Shown here piece by piece: positions 1 to 8,383 of a DNA stretch of 64,000 bases. The position numbers and the translations under genes are program-made. The stretch's first letter is position 1. The number at the start of each line of letters is the position of its first letter. Source of the stretch: Paenibacillus eucommiae. Its GTDB lineage: Bacteria > Bacillota > Bacilli > Paenibacillales > NBRC-103111. Under the pieces are notes generated by a model. The model saw nothing but the letters and a program-made list of their open reading frames with translations, made no database searches and had not been told where the DNA came from. The stretch is from contig NZ_JAGGLB010000035.1 of assembly GCF_017874215.1 (NCBI RefSeq), positions 1 through 64,000 on the forward strand. Reading direction: 5' to 3'.

Positions 1-30
1 TTCCGTCGTTGTGATATACGGATTCTGCAT
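1..30 (-). CDS. Possible 5' end of a gene leaving the left edge
   Basis: On the minus strand an ATG at 30-28 opens a frame reading MQNPYITTTE up to the window edge. It is preceded by AAGAGGA with an 8-nt spacer, a good ribosome binding site, and a TTGACA-like -35 hexamer lies upstream near 115-120. Only ten codons are visible, so no function can be given. On the plus strand a short hydrophobic frame (2-103) also ends here, and I cannot exclude that it is the real gene end. Confidence 0.3.
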   Translation of the reverse strand, partial: MQNPYITTTE

Positions 31-313
31 CGGTCTATTCCTCTTTTGTTGTTGGGTAGGACTTTCAACCGTACAGGATTGGCAGATGTTTTTCCTGTTT
101 TAGCTATCCATTCATTTGTCAAGCACTGATTGTGGTGGTGAGCCAAAAATAAAACAGCAAAAATAAACAATGATTTTTTTGGACAGGTTATCTGTTTCCA
201 TATAAAATTCCAGCTTTTATAAATTATACATACCCTACACATGTCCAATACGTTTTAAATATTCTGCGTATATTGATGGAGTAAGAACTTTTTCTATGAA
301 AGGAGTGGCGAAT

Positions 314-409
314 ATGTCCGAAGAAATTTTCCGTCATAGCACCAGCACTGCAGCAATTCTGGTTCTCTTCATTCTCTTAGTTATCATTTCTGTAACATTT
401 TCATTCTAA
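314..409 (+). CDS. YjcZ-like sporulation micropeptide, 31 aa
   Basis: This is a 31-residue ORF too short for ordinary gene calling. It has a short polar N-terminus (MSEEIFRHST) followed by one hydrophobic segment (about residues 12-31, with LVLFILLVIIS) that runs to the C-terminus. That architecture matches the YjcZ/YhaJ-type small sporulation or spore-membrane proteins of Bacilli, although the usual Gly/Tyr-rich N-terminus is missing. AAAGGAG lies 9 nt upstream of ATG, and a hairpin terminator follows at 429-468, so it looks like an independent monocistronic unit. The function of the family is poorly known; a forespore role is inferred from relatives only. Confidence 0.6.
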   Translation: MSEEIFRHSTSTAAILVLFILLVIISVTFSF

Positions 410-428
410 GCAATTATTAAACTGAATA

Positions 429-468
429 AACCCTCGATCCTATTACAGGAAAGAGGGCGGGCTTTTTT
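429..468 (+). terminator. Rho-independent terminator after the micropeptide
   Basis: CCCTC at 431-435 pairs with GAGGG at 453-457, with an inner CCT/AGG pairing, followed by GCGGGC and a T6 run. It lies 20 bp after the 31-aa ORF. It may also act weakly for the convergent exporter gene. Confidence 0.55.
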
Positions 469-502
469 ACAAAGATGACGAAATTTTATTTAAAAATACG
501 GG

Positions 503-1462
503 TTAACTATTCTCCGGTTTCTGTTTCTTCTGCTTTTTGGCAATGGACAAGTAGTGCTTTAATTCTAAATTTAACTGCAGCATAGCAGACCTGACTTCAA
601 ATTCCTCACGCGTTTGAGGCAGTGGCATTTGCTTGAATTGTTGTTCCATAGCCAAGAGTACCTCTTCTGTACGGCCAGTATAATACTCTTCCTTAACATC
701 CGCGCTAAGACCTTCGAATATGGAGGCGATCGATGCTCCCTGAGGCAATGTACTATATATTTGTGCCACAAGCGCCGCCATTCGGGTGATAGATTCAAGC
801 TGCTCCCCCCGCATGTAAAAATAAACCCTCCAATAGGTTTCACCACCAAAAATAAGCGTATTATCCAGTGATTTTCTGGCGAGCTCAGAACCGTTGTCAA
901 CCGCCGCTGATGCATCCAAAATTTCTTTACCGTCCCAAACCATGCTGTTATCCCGCAAATGCGCTGCTATCTGCAGAAATATACCCGAAAAAAATTGCTC
1001 CACCTCAAGCTTATGAGCCAATATCTTCTTTTCCGCTTTGGGCATATAAGCAATATTGATAAGGATTGCAGTCCCGAGGCCCACAATGAGCAGCAGTACT
1101 TCGTTCCAAATACCGGCAAAAGTTACAGACCCACCGGCATATATATGAAACATTACGACGGATCCTGTCACCGCACCTTCACTAATACGCATCCTGTGCA
1201 GCAGCGGAAACACAATCAGCACAAACACACCAATCAGCCATATATGGAATCCAAATAAAACAAACATGAGCGAGCCGAATAAAAGACAAAGCACTGAGGC
1301 AGCTATTCGCTGAAGCGCACTTCTTATGCCCTTTTTCTTTGTAACTTCTACACCTATTATAGCAAGCAGCCCTGCGGACAGTGGTGCTATTAATCCAAGG
1401 AATTGCGCGATATAAATGGATATTACTACTGCTATTGCAGTCTTCACTACTCTAAAGCCCAT
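503..1462 (-). CDS. Aromatic acid exporter family protein (ArAE_1, YqjA-like)
   Basis: A 319-aa inner-membrane protein. Residues 1-145 form about five hydrophobic segments with the layout of the ArAE_1/DUF939 N-terminal domain (FUSC superfamily). Residues 146-319 are a soluble, mostly helical region matching the ArAE_1_C-type cytoplasmic domain. Bacillus YqjA is the nearest named relative I know. Family members are predicted to export aromatic acids or related compounds, but substrates are rarely proven. A GAGGAAG ribosome site precedes the ATG. The gene is monocistronic, convergent with the upstream micropeptide, and its promoter region abuts repeat copy A. Confidence 0.82.
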   Translation of the reverse strand: MGFRVVKTAIAVVISIYIAQFLGLIAPLSAGLLAIIGVEVTKKKGIRSALQRIAASVLCLLFGSLMFVLFGFHIWLIGVFVLIVFPLLHRMRISEGAVTGSVVMFHIYAGGSVTFAGIWNEVLLLIVGLGTAILINIAYMPKAEKKILAHKLEVEQFFSGIFLQIAAHLRDNSMVWDGKEILDASAAVDNGSELARKSLDNTLIFGGETYWRVYFYMRGEQLESITRMAALVAQIYSTLPQGASIASIFEGLSADVKEEYYTGRTEEVLLAMEQQFKQMPLPQTREEFEVRSAMLQLNLELKHYLSIAKKQKKQKPENS

Positions 1463-1508
1463 AGCTGCTTCCTCATTTCTGCCCAGCCAATCTTCCTGTT
1501 AAAAGCAA

Positions 1509-1986
1509 ACGCCTAGCGGCGTCCTTTGAGCGTGTTCATGGCGCTGGTGCATTACGGAGGGAATGGCTGTGGGCTCCAGCCGCTGTTAAAGATTTGTTCC
1601 TTTGAATGGTATAAAGGAAGAGGTAGGAACAAATCTTTAAAGGCGGACGCTACCGCTCTTCCGCCCACAGTCATTCCCTCTCTTTATCTACAATCGCACG
1701 AATCACACGAAAACTAAGCTCAAACGAACAGCCAGCAAGGTTTTTTCTCTGGATTGGAGGGAATTTTCCAGCGCTCACAACCGAGAGTATCTGCTACTTA
1801 ACGATGTTTTTCATCGCTAAAAGCACCAGGTTGTCTCCCCAACCCTATTTTAACAATGAAAAACATCGTTAAAATCCCTTTTATCCCCGGATTGGGGCCA
1901 TCCGTCCACTTTTAACGATGAAAAACATCATTAACGTGACAGATTGACCTGGTAACACCTACTTTAACGATCAAAAACATCGTTAA
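1509..1986 (+). repeat. Composite intergenic repeat, copy A (nested inverted repeat plus four palindromes)
   Basis: Module 1 is a nested inverted repeat. An outer 18-bp arm at 1557-1574 (GAGGGAATGGCTGTGGGC) pairs with 1663-1680. An inner 15-bp arm at 1586-1600 (TTAAAGATTTGTTCC) pairs with 1626-1640, extended by CCGC/GCGG. Module 2 holds four 23-bp palindromes of the form TTAACGATG, five T or A, CATCGTTAA, at 1798-1820, 1850-1872, 1912-1934 and 1964-1986. Their loops read T, A, A, A. The copy starts with ACGCC...GGCGT (1509-1522). No coding frame is conserved among copies. It separates the exporter promoter from the carboxypeptidase 3' end. Confidence 0.85.
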
Positions 1987-2011
1987 GTCAAGCTCACGCT
2001 CCATTCAGAGG

Positions 2012-2062
2012 GAGGCGGACTGGGACAAATCTTTGCATGCAGACGTTAAGGCTCTTCCATTG
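2012..2062 (+). repeat. Truncated second unit of the composite repeat
   Basis: About 50 bp (GGGACAAATCTTT, then GCAGACGTTAAGGCTCTTCC) resemble the right half of module 1 of the composite repeat, which in copy A reads GGAACAAATCTTTAA then GGCGGACGCTACCGCTCTTCC. It follows the last palindrome of copy A after about 25 bp. This suggests a tandem or recombined partial unit. The left arm is missing. Confidence 0.55.
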
Positions 2063-2074
2063 ACATCGACATCC

Positions 2075-2224
2075 AGATCTACATCTACATCTACATCTAC
2101 ATCTACTCCCAGTCCCTCACCCAAACCCACACTCAGTCTCAGTCCCAATCCCTCCTCCTCTTCCTATCCCTCTACCTCTACCTCTACCTCTACCTCTACC
2201 TCTACCTCTACCTCTACCTCTACC
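2075..2224 (+). repeat. Hexanucleotide microsatellites (ACATCT)n and (TCTACC)9
   Basis: Four to five ACATCT units lie at about 2081-2104, and nine uninterrupted TCTACC units at 2171-2224. Between them is C-rich sequence with drifting CCCAGTCC/CTCAGTCC units. The tract ends about 30 bp downstream of the carboxypeptidase stop codon and is outside any credible gene. On the plus strand it encodes only Ser-Thr-Ser-Thr repeats. Confidence 0.9.
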
Positions 2225-2255
2225 TATCCCATTCCATTCCCTCTTACTCTTCCAG

Positions 2256-3785
2256 CTACAATCCGTATACGTGCTTGTATTTATTCTCGAGATATTGGAT
2301 CAAATATTCCGGGTTTAACGGTTCTCCGCTTACTTTCAGAATAATTTCGTCCGGGGTTAGCAGCTTTCCGTACTGATGAATCTGATCCGCCAGCCATTCT
2401 TTGATCGGCAGTAAATGGCCTGCAGCCACCCAGTCATCGAACTCTGGAAATTGCTTGCGCAGCGTGTTCGTAATTTGTGCGGCATACATATAGCCTAAGG
2501 CATAGGAAGGGAAGTAACCAAAAGCCCCGCCGGACCAATGCACATCCTGGAGCACTCCTTCACTATCTGTGGCAGGCTCAACGCCTAGATAATCTTTGTA
2601 TTTGGCATTCCATGCCTCAGGGAGATCAGCGACCTTGATATCGCCGTTAATAAGGCTCTTCTCGAGTTCATAGCGGATCATAATATGTAAATTGTAAGTT
2701 AACTCGTCGGCTTCTATCCGGATTAACGAAGGTTCGATATGATTAATCGCCCGATAAAAGGTGTCCACGTTCACATCATCAAGCTGTCCTTTGAAGTTCT
2801 GCTGCAGCTCGCCGTAATAACGCTCCCAGAAGCCGCGGCTGCGCCCCACCACATTTTCCCAGAAAAGTGATTGTGACTCATGAATACCCATCGAAGTACC
2901 TGTACAGAGATTCGTTCCGATCAAATCAGCAGCGATGTTCTGCTCATACAGTGCATGGCCGCCTTCATGAATAGTACCAAATAAAGCACTCGTAGGATCA
3001 TTAGGGAGAAAACGGGTCGTAATCCGCACATCACCTGGATTCAGTCCTGTTGCGAACGGATGAGCCGTCTCATCCAGACGTCCCGCATCGAAATCATAAA
3101 TCATTTCCCGTAAAATAAATAAGCTGAATTGCTTTTGCTTGTCCTTATCAAACTGCTGATTTAAGAAGGATCTGTCTGGATGATTGGGCGATGCTTGAAT
3201 TTGCTTAAGCAGAGGAACAATTCGTTCACGGAGCGCCCCGAACACTTTATCGAGCTTTTCCACGTTCATACCCCGCTCGTACATATCCAGGAGACAGTTA
3301 TATTTAACTCCTTCATAGCCCCAGAGATCGATAAACTTGATAGTCGTTGCAACTATTTTTTCTAGATATGGTTCGAAAAGCTTAAAATCATTGTTATTCT
3401 TCGCTTCCTCCCAGATGGTTTCCGCTTGGGAAGTAAGCACTACATAAGCCTGATATTCGTCAGGAGGGATTTTTTTGCTCTCGTCATACTCTTTCTTGCT
3501 TTCCGTTACCATCTTACGGCTAATGGCGTCAAGCTCTTCAAGCTGTCCGGGCGCTGTGAGCACCTCCAGGTATCCACCCATTTCATCAGATACGGACATT
3601 CGGAATATTTCAGTCGAGAGCTCTCCAACTACCTCTGACCTTGTCTCCAAGCCTTTTTTCGGGGCACCTGTGCGCATGTCCCAGTACAATAAACCTACGG
3701 CTTCCTCGTATTGCTTCATTTTGCGAACAAGCTTCTTATAGCCTGCTAGCTGAGCTTCAACCTCCACTTGACTTAAGCGACTCAT
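2256..3785 (-). CDS. ypwA: Metallocarboxypeptidase, M32 (Taq) family
   Basis: A 509-aa cytoplasmic zinc peptidase that removes C-terminal residues from peptides. The zinc-binding HEXXH motif is HEGGH at residues 273-277. The third ligand motif, typical of M32, is IHESQSLFWEN beginning at residue 301. Length (about 500 aa) and absence of a signal peptide match the family, and Bacillus YpwA is the likely ortholog. A GGAGGCAGC-like ribosome site precedes the ATG. The gene is isolated from its neighbours and is followed 3' by an unusual microsatellite and repeat copy A. Confidence 0.92.
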   Translation of the reverse strand: MSRLSQVEVEAQLAGYKKLVRKMKQYEEAVGLLYWDMRTGAPKKGLETRSEVVGELSTEIFRMSVSDEMGGYLEVLTAPGQLEELDAISRKMVTESKKEYDESKKIPPDEYQAYVVLTSQAETIWEEAKNNNDFKLFEPYLEKIVATTIKFIDLWGYEGVKYNCLLDMYERGMNVEKLDKVFGALRERIVPLLKQIQASPNHPDRSFLNQQFDKDKQKQFSLFILREMIYDFDAGRLDETAHPFATGLNPGDVRITTRFLPNDPTSALFGTIHEGGHALYEQNIAADLIGTNLCTGTSMGIHESQSLFWENVVGRSRGFWERYYGELQQNFKGQLDDVNVDTFYRAINHIEPSLIRIEADELTYNLHIMIRYELEKSLINGDIKVADLPEAWNAKYKDYLGVEPATDSEGVLQDVHWSGGAFGYFPSYALGYMYAAQITNTLRKQFPEFDDWVAAGHLLPIKEWLADQIHQYGKLLTPDEIILKVSGEPLNPEYLIQYLENKYKHVYGL

Positions 3786-3917
3786 CGGGCTGCCTCCTTA
3801 TTTATCCAAAAGTTTCTTTCTGTAATCATACTTCCTTCCCAAAAGAGAATCAACCTCACAGTCACAGCCCTTGTATGCTACAATAAGTTGTAACAGAGTG
3901 AAAGGAAGTGGCAAGTA

Positions 3918-4271
3918 ATGCATATCACATTTACAGACTCAGCAATCAGCAAGCTTAAACCTCTCCTGTCTGGCCTGTCTGGAGAAGGAGCACTGCTTAA
4001 GCTGGTTTTTGATTCTGAAGGCTGCGGTTGTGCGATGAATGGAGTGCCTACACTGTGGATTATAGCTGAAGCCGATGACAAAGATCTGGAAGCGAAGGCT
4101 GAGCCCTTTCGTGTAGTCTATAGTCCTAAACATGAGGTTTTTTTCGAGGACCATATGAAAATCGATTATCAGGCAGAGAGCAAAGCATATATACTTAAAA
4201 GCAACAATCAGATATATAATGCCAATTTAAATGTTATTGATAAACAAACAGACGATGCTCACGTAACATGA
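3918..4271 (+). CDS. HesB/IscA-like iron-sulfur biosynthesis family protein (YqkB-like)
   Basis: A 117-aa protein whose N-terminal region follows the Fe-S_biosyn fold. It has the pattern DSEGCGCAMNGVP with Cys36 and Cys38, then a beta-rich middle (residues 45-95). Classic A-type carriers have three cysteines; the N-terminal one is not present here. This matches the YqkB/YneR subgroup of Bacilli, whose role in cluster transfer is not established. The gene is divergent from the M32 peptidase, and its ATG has a GAAAGGAAG ribosome site. Confidence 0.75.
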   Translation: MHITFTDSAISKLKPLLSGLSGEGALLKLVFDSEGCGCAMNGVPTLWIIAEADDKDLEAKAEPFRVVYSPKHEVFFEDHMKIDYQAESKAYILKSNNQIYNANLNVIDKQTDDAHVT

Positions 4272-4281
4272 GCGCCGTCTG
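4249..4281. terminator. Hairpin over the HesB stop, between convergent genes
   Basis: CAGACG (4249-4254) pairs with CGTCTG (4276-4281), and GCTCA/TGAGC pair inside. The stop codon of the HesB-like gene is in the loop. There is no strong T-run on either side, so it is a weak or bidirectional terminator candidate. Confidence 0.35.
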
Positions 4282-4306
4282 TCATTGCCTGCACAAGCAA
4301 CCTGAT

Positions 4307-6484
4307 TTAATTTTTAAAAACCTTGACTAAGCGCTTGGCATTGCCATTTGGCGTTTCAATAAGCTCATACATGTTAATGCTTGTGCCGCTTTCGACTTGA
4401 TCTATTTTCACACCGTTAAAGCTGACCGTCTGTTTGCCGCTCACCAGCTTATCTAATCCCAAGAATGGCAAGGTTTGACTGCCCAGCAAACGTCCTAAGC
4501 CATCGACCAATTCAAAGTACACCTTCGAAAAATTCGTATCCACAATAACCTGCTCTTGCCGGGTTACATCCAGGAACAGCAGCAATCTGTACGTAAATGA
4601 AGAGTTGCTATAATTCCAGGTAAAGTAGGAATCCTCTACTTCCACTTGAAAAGGGTAGAACGATATCGGACCATCCGCTGCCTCCTTCTGAAGCTTCACT
4701 TTAAAGGAGCCGATCCCGAGGCGGTCATTGTTATAGAGCGTCATCGCCAGCTGCTCGGAGGTTTCTGAAGGAGGAACCTGGAATGAATAGCTGATCACAT
4801 TGCTCGTATTCGGGAGTATTTGCTTGGCCGTATTCGTCTGTCTGACTCCTGCGTAAGTAAACCCATTCGAGCTTGTCAAATCAGTTTGGAATTCTGGCAA
4901 ATCAAGCGTCGAAGTTCCTTTGTTGTTAATCTTATATTTTGCAATAACCGTGTTGTAACCAAACTCTTCATTCTCATGCAAATGAAGCTCCATTAAAGAA
5001 ACCTCTATCTTCGAGTCAATCAATGGATTCGCATCCAAAAGCATAGCGCTCCCCAAGGTGTACTCCTTTGCATTTGCATATGGGGTAAGTTCCTTCCCGC
5101 TGCTAGTTCCTGCCAGAGAAGTAATAAGTATAGGCAGAGCTGAAGCTGTTTGTGCGCTGGATGACTGATCGCCGCTGCCCTGCTGATTGCTGCTGCTTTG
5201 CGCCGTTGTGCTTTGTTGCACGGCTTTATTTTCAAGCACGGCTAGCTGCAAATCATCCACATTTAACCCCGAAGGCAGAATGGCTGTAAATTGGAACGTT
5301 GTTGATTCCTTAGTTGATAGATAAGCGGAACGCACAGCATTGTCAACCGAGTTCAGAGTCACACTCCCCCGCACGGATTGAAAAGCCCCCGTCAACGCAG
5401 GTACACTGATAATTTCACTGCCATTGTTAGTCAATGTTACATTTGCTTGCACATGAAGCCCATCCAACTGCTGATTAACTACCGCCCATGTTGTGGACAA
5501 AGTAGCTCCTTGCAGATTCTGGTCAGAGGTAGGATAGGCAACCTTATCTCCCACCTTACTAACTGCCCAAGATTGTTTAAGATCGAGTGTGCCTGCAAGT
5601 TCTTTGGTAGTTGAAGAGCTATTAAACATTTGCAAAACAAGTGATTCCTTATCCAGAGAGCTTGAAACTGGGGTTTGCAGAGTTACCTTGATCTTTTGTT
5701 TAGGCAGCAAATCTACATTTGCCACATTATTTGTCCCATTACTTGTACCTGTGCTTGTACTTGTACCATTTACCATTTGAGCAGCATATACGAGGCCGTT
5801 TTTATCCTTTAAATTATAGGCTAGATTAGCTGGGAGCTTGAATCCTGAGCTGCCTAAATTCTGAACGAACAAATCCGTATAAACGTGCCACGTCCCATCC
5901 TTCAAAACTCTGTAGCTATTTCCCAAATCAAACGCTGCTATAGCGTCTTCCCGCAATGCAGCATCCAGATCGTACATATTAAGTTGAACTTGTTTGGCTG
6001 CAGAAGCTGTAACGGACATAGCGGCTGCCACGGACAAAGATCCAACATCTTTCATATACGAAGCTTTGCTGTAGTCCCATTGAAAAATTTTCACTTTGAG
6101 CTGATCCAATTTCGCAGTTAAAGGCAGTTGGGCGGTAAACTTAAAATTCTGCACCTGATGCGGCTTCGCTCTCGCCGTTACCTGTTCACTTAATGCTGTT
6201 GTGTAACTTGCTCCACTGCCATCTGTAATAGTGACTCCATATTGATTAAAATCGATGCTTTGAGCACTGCCATTATTCAATTCCAAGTTGAATCGCAGAG
6301 TTCCCTTATCCGTTCCTGCCGAATACGCCACCTGTCCCAGTGAAAAATAAACAGCATCTCTAATATACACACCTTGCTTGGCTGCCAGAGCCGCAGTTGA
6401 AAACGGAACAACCATCATACTGGCCGCAGTCAACCACATAGCAGTTCTAGAGAGCAAACTTCTCTTCATTGCTTTGAATTTCAT
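4307..6484 (-). CDS. Large secreted protein with four Ig-like repeats, function unknown
   Basis: A 725-aa protein with a clear Sec signal peptide (charged MKFKAMKRSLL, hydrophobic core, cleavage near ALAA about residue 35). I see four related beta-rich units of 110-150 aa, beginning near residues 40, 190, 330 and 480. Each has an N-N/K-G-S turn, a central D-x-x-G motif, a P-x-x-x-x-x-x-F strand and a terminal L-x-V-x-x-(F/L) strand, recalling DUF4352/telokin-like domains. A Ser/Gln-rich linker lies around residues 420-450. No catalytic motif is apparent. The start is supported by GAGGAGGAAG. The efflux operon lies upstream on the same strand, but repeat copy B separates them. Confidence 0.6.
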   Translation of the reverse strand: MKFKAMKRSLLSRTAMWLTAASMMVVPFSTAALAAKQGVYIRDAVYFSLGQVAYSAGTDKGTLRFNLELNNGSAQSIDFNQYGVTITDGSGASYTTALSEQVTARAKPHQVQNFKFTAQLPLTAKLDQLKVKIFQWDYSKASYMKDVGSLSVAAAMSVTASAAKQVQLNMYDLDAALREDAIAAFDLGNSYRVLKDGTWHVYTDLFVQNLGSSGFKLPANLAYNLKDKNGLVYAAQMVNGTSTSTGTSNGTNNVANVDLLPKQKIKVTLQTPVSSSLDKESLVLQMFNSSSTTKELAGTLDLKQSWAVSKVGDKVAYPTSDQNLQGATLSTTWAVVNQQLDGLHVQANVTLTNNGSEIISVPALTGAFQSVRGSVTLNSVDNAVRSAYLSTKESTTFQFTAILPSGLNVDDLQLAVLENKAVQQSTTAQSSSNQQGSGDQSSSAQTASALPILITSLAGTSSGKELTPYANAKEYTLGSAMLLDANPLIDSKIEVSLMELHLHENEEFGYNTVIAKYKINNKGTSTLDLPEFQTDLTSSNGFTYAGVRQTNTAKQILPNTSNVISYSFQVPPSETSEQLAMTLYNNDRLGIGSFKVKLQKEAADGPISFYPFQVEVEDSYFTWNYSNSSFTYRLLLFLDVTRQEQVIVDTNFSKVYFELVDGLGRLLGSQTLPFLGLDKLVSGKQTVSFNGVKIDQVESGTSINMYELIETPNGNAKRLVKVFKN

Positions 6485-6696
6485 TCAGTAACTTCCTCCT
6501 CGGAGTTTTACTTCAGCAAAACTTACTTTTTAAAGCATTGGTTAAAATAGACGCCTAATGACTGTCCTTTTGGGAGAAAGAGCGATAAGCAGCAGCACAT
6601 TAATAGCCTAGTAGCAGCCCGCAGCAGCAGCAGCAGCTTCAACAGCTGCAGCCAGATAGCAGCCCGTATCCCACGAATGGTGAGCGTATGCTTCAC

Positions 6697-7202
6697 TTAA
6701 CGATGTTTTTCATCGTTAAAGTTAGCGTTTCCAGGTCAATCAGCAAGTTAATGATGATTTTCATCGTTAAAAGTGGGCGGATGGCCCCAATCCGTGTGTA
6801 AAAGCGATTTTAACGATGTTTTTCATCGTTAGAATCGGGATGTTGAGAACACCTGCTGCTTTAGCGATGAAAAACATCGTTAAAGTAGCAGATCCTTCTC
6901 AGCCTAGCGCTCTCTTTGCTGCAAGGAAATCACTTGCTATCAAGAGGAAAAACCTTGCTGGTTGTCCATTTGAGCCTGATGTTCGTATGAGTCTGGTGTC
7001 CTTTTGAGCTTGGTGTTCGTGCGATTGTAGCTAAAGAGAGGGAATCGCTGTGGGCGGAAGAGCGTTAGCGCCCGCATTTAAAGATTTGTTCCTACCTCTC
7101 ATCTGTACAAATCATGGGAACAAATCTTTAACAGCGGCTGGAGCCCACAGCCATTCCCTCCGCAACGCACCCAAGTCACGAATATGCTCCTCAATGGACG
7201 CC
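6697..7202 (-). repeat. Composite intergenic repeat, copy B (inverted relative to copy A)
   Basis: Reading on the minus strand this has the same order as copy A. Module 1 has outer arms 7143-7160 and 7038-7055 and inner arms 7117-7131 and 7077-7092. Four palindromes then follow at 6861-6883, 6810-6832, 6748-6770 and 6697-6719. Start-to-start spacing is 51, 62, 51 bp and the loop polarity, read on the minus strand, is T, A, A, A. The module-1 end (GGACGCC, to 7202) stops two bases before the stop codon of the FtsX permease gene. A short CAG-rich tract (about 6610-6660) lies beyond the palindrome end. Confidence 0.85.
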
Positions 7203-7204
7203 AT

Positions 7205-8383
7205 TTAATCGAAACGAAGCGCATCAATCGGACGCAGCTTGGAAGCTTTCAGCGCGGGATAAAGGCCGAACACGATTCCTACGACTACGGAAAAGAGGAA
7301 CGCGTAGATACTAATATCAACCGAAATTCTCGTAGTCTGTTCCGGATTAAAGTAAGGCAGGAAGTAGGATATGCCTATACCTAGCAATAAGCCTATTAAG
7401 CCTCCTAAACCGCTTATTACCACGGCCTCAACCAGGAACTGCAGCAAAATATTGCGGCGCTTGGCTCCAATCGATTTGCGGATGCCAATTTCTCTTGTTC
7501 TTTCGCTTACCGTCACCATCATAATATTCATGATTCCGATACCGCCTACAAGCAAGGAAATGAATGCTACCATTACAAGCTGGTTCGTTAATGTATCCGT
7601 AGCAGCCGTGCTCGCTTTCAAAAGCTCGTCTTGATTCGTTAAGGTATAGCCCTGATCCGTCTTGAATTTATAAGTCAGATATTGCTTAATCGTCTCCTGC
7701 GCTTTATAAATATCTTCCTTCGTAGGAGCTTCAATGTAGGTCGTGCGGATTTGACCGAGCTTAAACTGCCTTCTTGCCGTTTCCAATGGCACTATGACTG
7801 CACTGTCCACGGAAGTGCCGCTAATATTCGAGCCTTTTTCCTTAAGTTTGCCGATGACTGTGAAAACAACCCCGTCGATATTGATCTGTTCCCCAACAGG
7901 ATCCAAAAATCCGAAATAGGCTTTAGCAACCTCACTCCCCAATACAACTACATTATTGCGGAACTCCACATCTGCAGGGGCTATGAAACGACCAGAGTCC
8001 AGTTGCCCCTTAACTATCGAGAGATAGCGGTCATTGGTTCCTATAACATTGTACTGCTCCTGTGTGCGGTCATATTTGATATTTGAAGCAGCTTTGGTCA
8101 TCGTGGGAGCAATCGTTGTAAACTCCGGAAATCCCTCAAATTTCATCAGTTCATCATAATCGAGCTGTGTAGCTCTTCCTGCACCATTCACGCTAACAAC
8201 TAGCAAATTGGTCCCCATTTCCTCGTATTGCTTCGAAATTTGATCAGAGGTTCCCGTTCCTATAGCCACTAGAGTAACCACGGAGCTGACGCCAATAATG
8301 ACACCCAGCATGGTAAGGATTGTACGGAGCGGATTGGCTATCACTGTTCTCATTGCCATGCCCAGTAATTCCATCACTCTCAT
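7205..8383 (-). CDS. MacB-type ABC transporter permease (FtsX domain)
   Basis: A 392-aa membrane protein. One transmembrane helix lies at residues 15-42 (TMLGVIIGVSSVV). A large extracytoplasmic MacB_PCD domain follows (about 45-265). Three helices then make up the FtsX domain (about 270-385), including the hallmark RTREIGIRKSIGAKR. It pairs with the ATPase encoded immediately upstream, whose stop codon it overlaps by 4 nt (ATGA), implying translational coupling. With the HlyD adaptor it should form a tripartite-like exporter of peptides, antibiotics or lipids in a Gram-positive envelope. The substrate cannot be read from sequence. Confidence 0.9.
   Translation of the reverse strand: MRVMELLGMAMRTVIANPLRTILTMLGVIIGVSSVVTLVAIGTGTSDQISKQYEEMGTNLLVVSVNGAGRATQLDYDELMKFEGFPEFTTIAPTMTKAASNIKYDRTQEQYNVIGTNDRYLSIVKGQLDSGRFIAPADVEFRNNVVVLGSEVAKAYFGFLDPVGEQINIDGVVFTVIGKLKEKGSNISGTSVDSAVIVPLETARRQFKLGQIRTTYIEAPTKEDIYKAQETIKQYLTYKFKTDQGYTLTNQDELLKASTAATDTLTNQLVMVAFISLLVGGIGIMNIMMVTVSERTREIGIRKSIGAKRRNILLQFLVEAVVISGLGGLIGLLLGIGISYFLPYFNPEQTTRISVDISIYAFLFSVVVGIVFGLYPALKASKLRPIDALRFD

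Noticed and set aside
1798..1986. Palindromes considered as a CRISPR array
   Set aside because: Only four units, self-complementary with alternating polarity; the spacers are similar between copies instead of unique, and there are no cas genes.
2033..2344. Plus-strand ORF rich in Ser-Thr-Pro repeats
   Set aside because: It is the translation of hexanucleotide microsatellites, overlaps the end of the M32 peptidase gene, and has no ribosome binding site.
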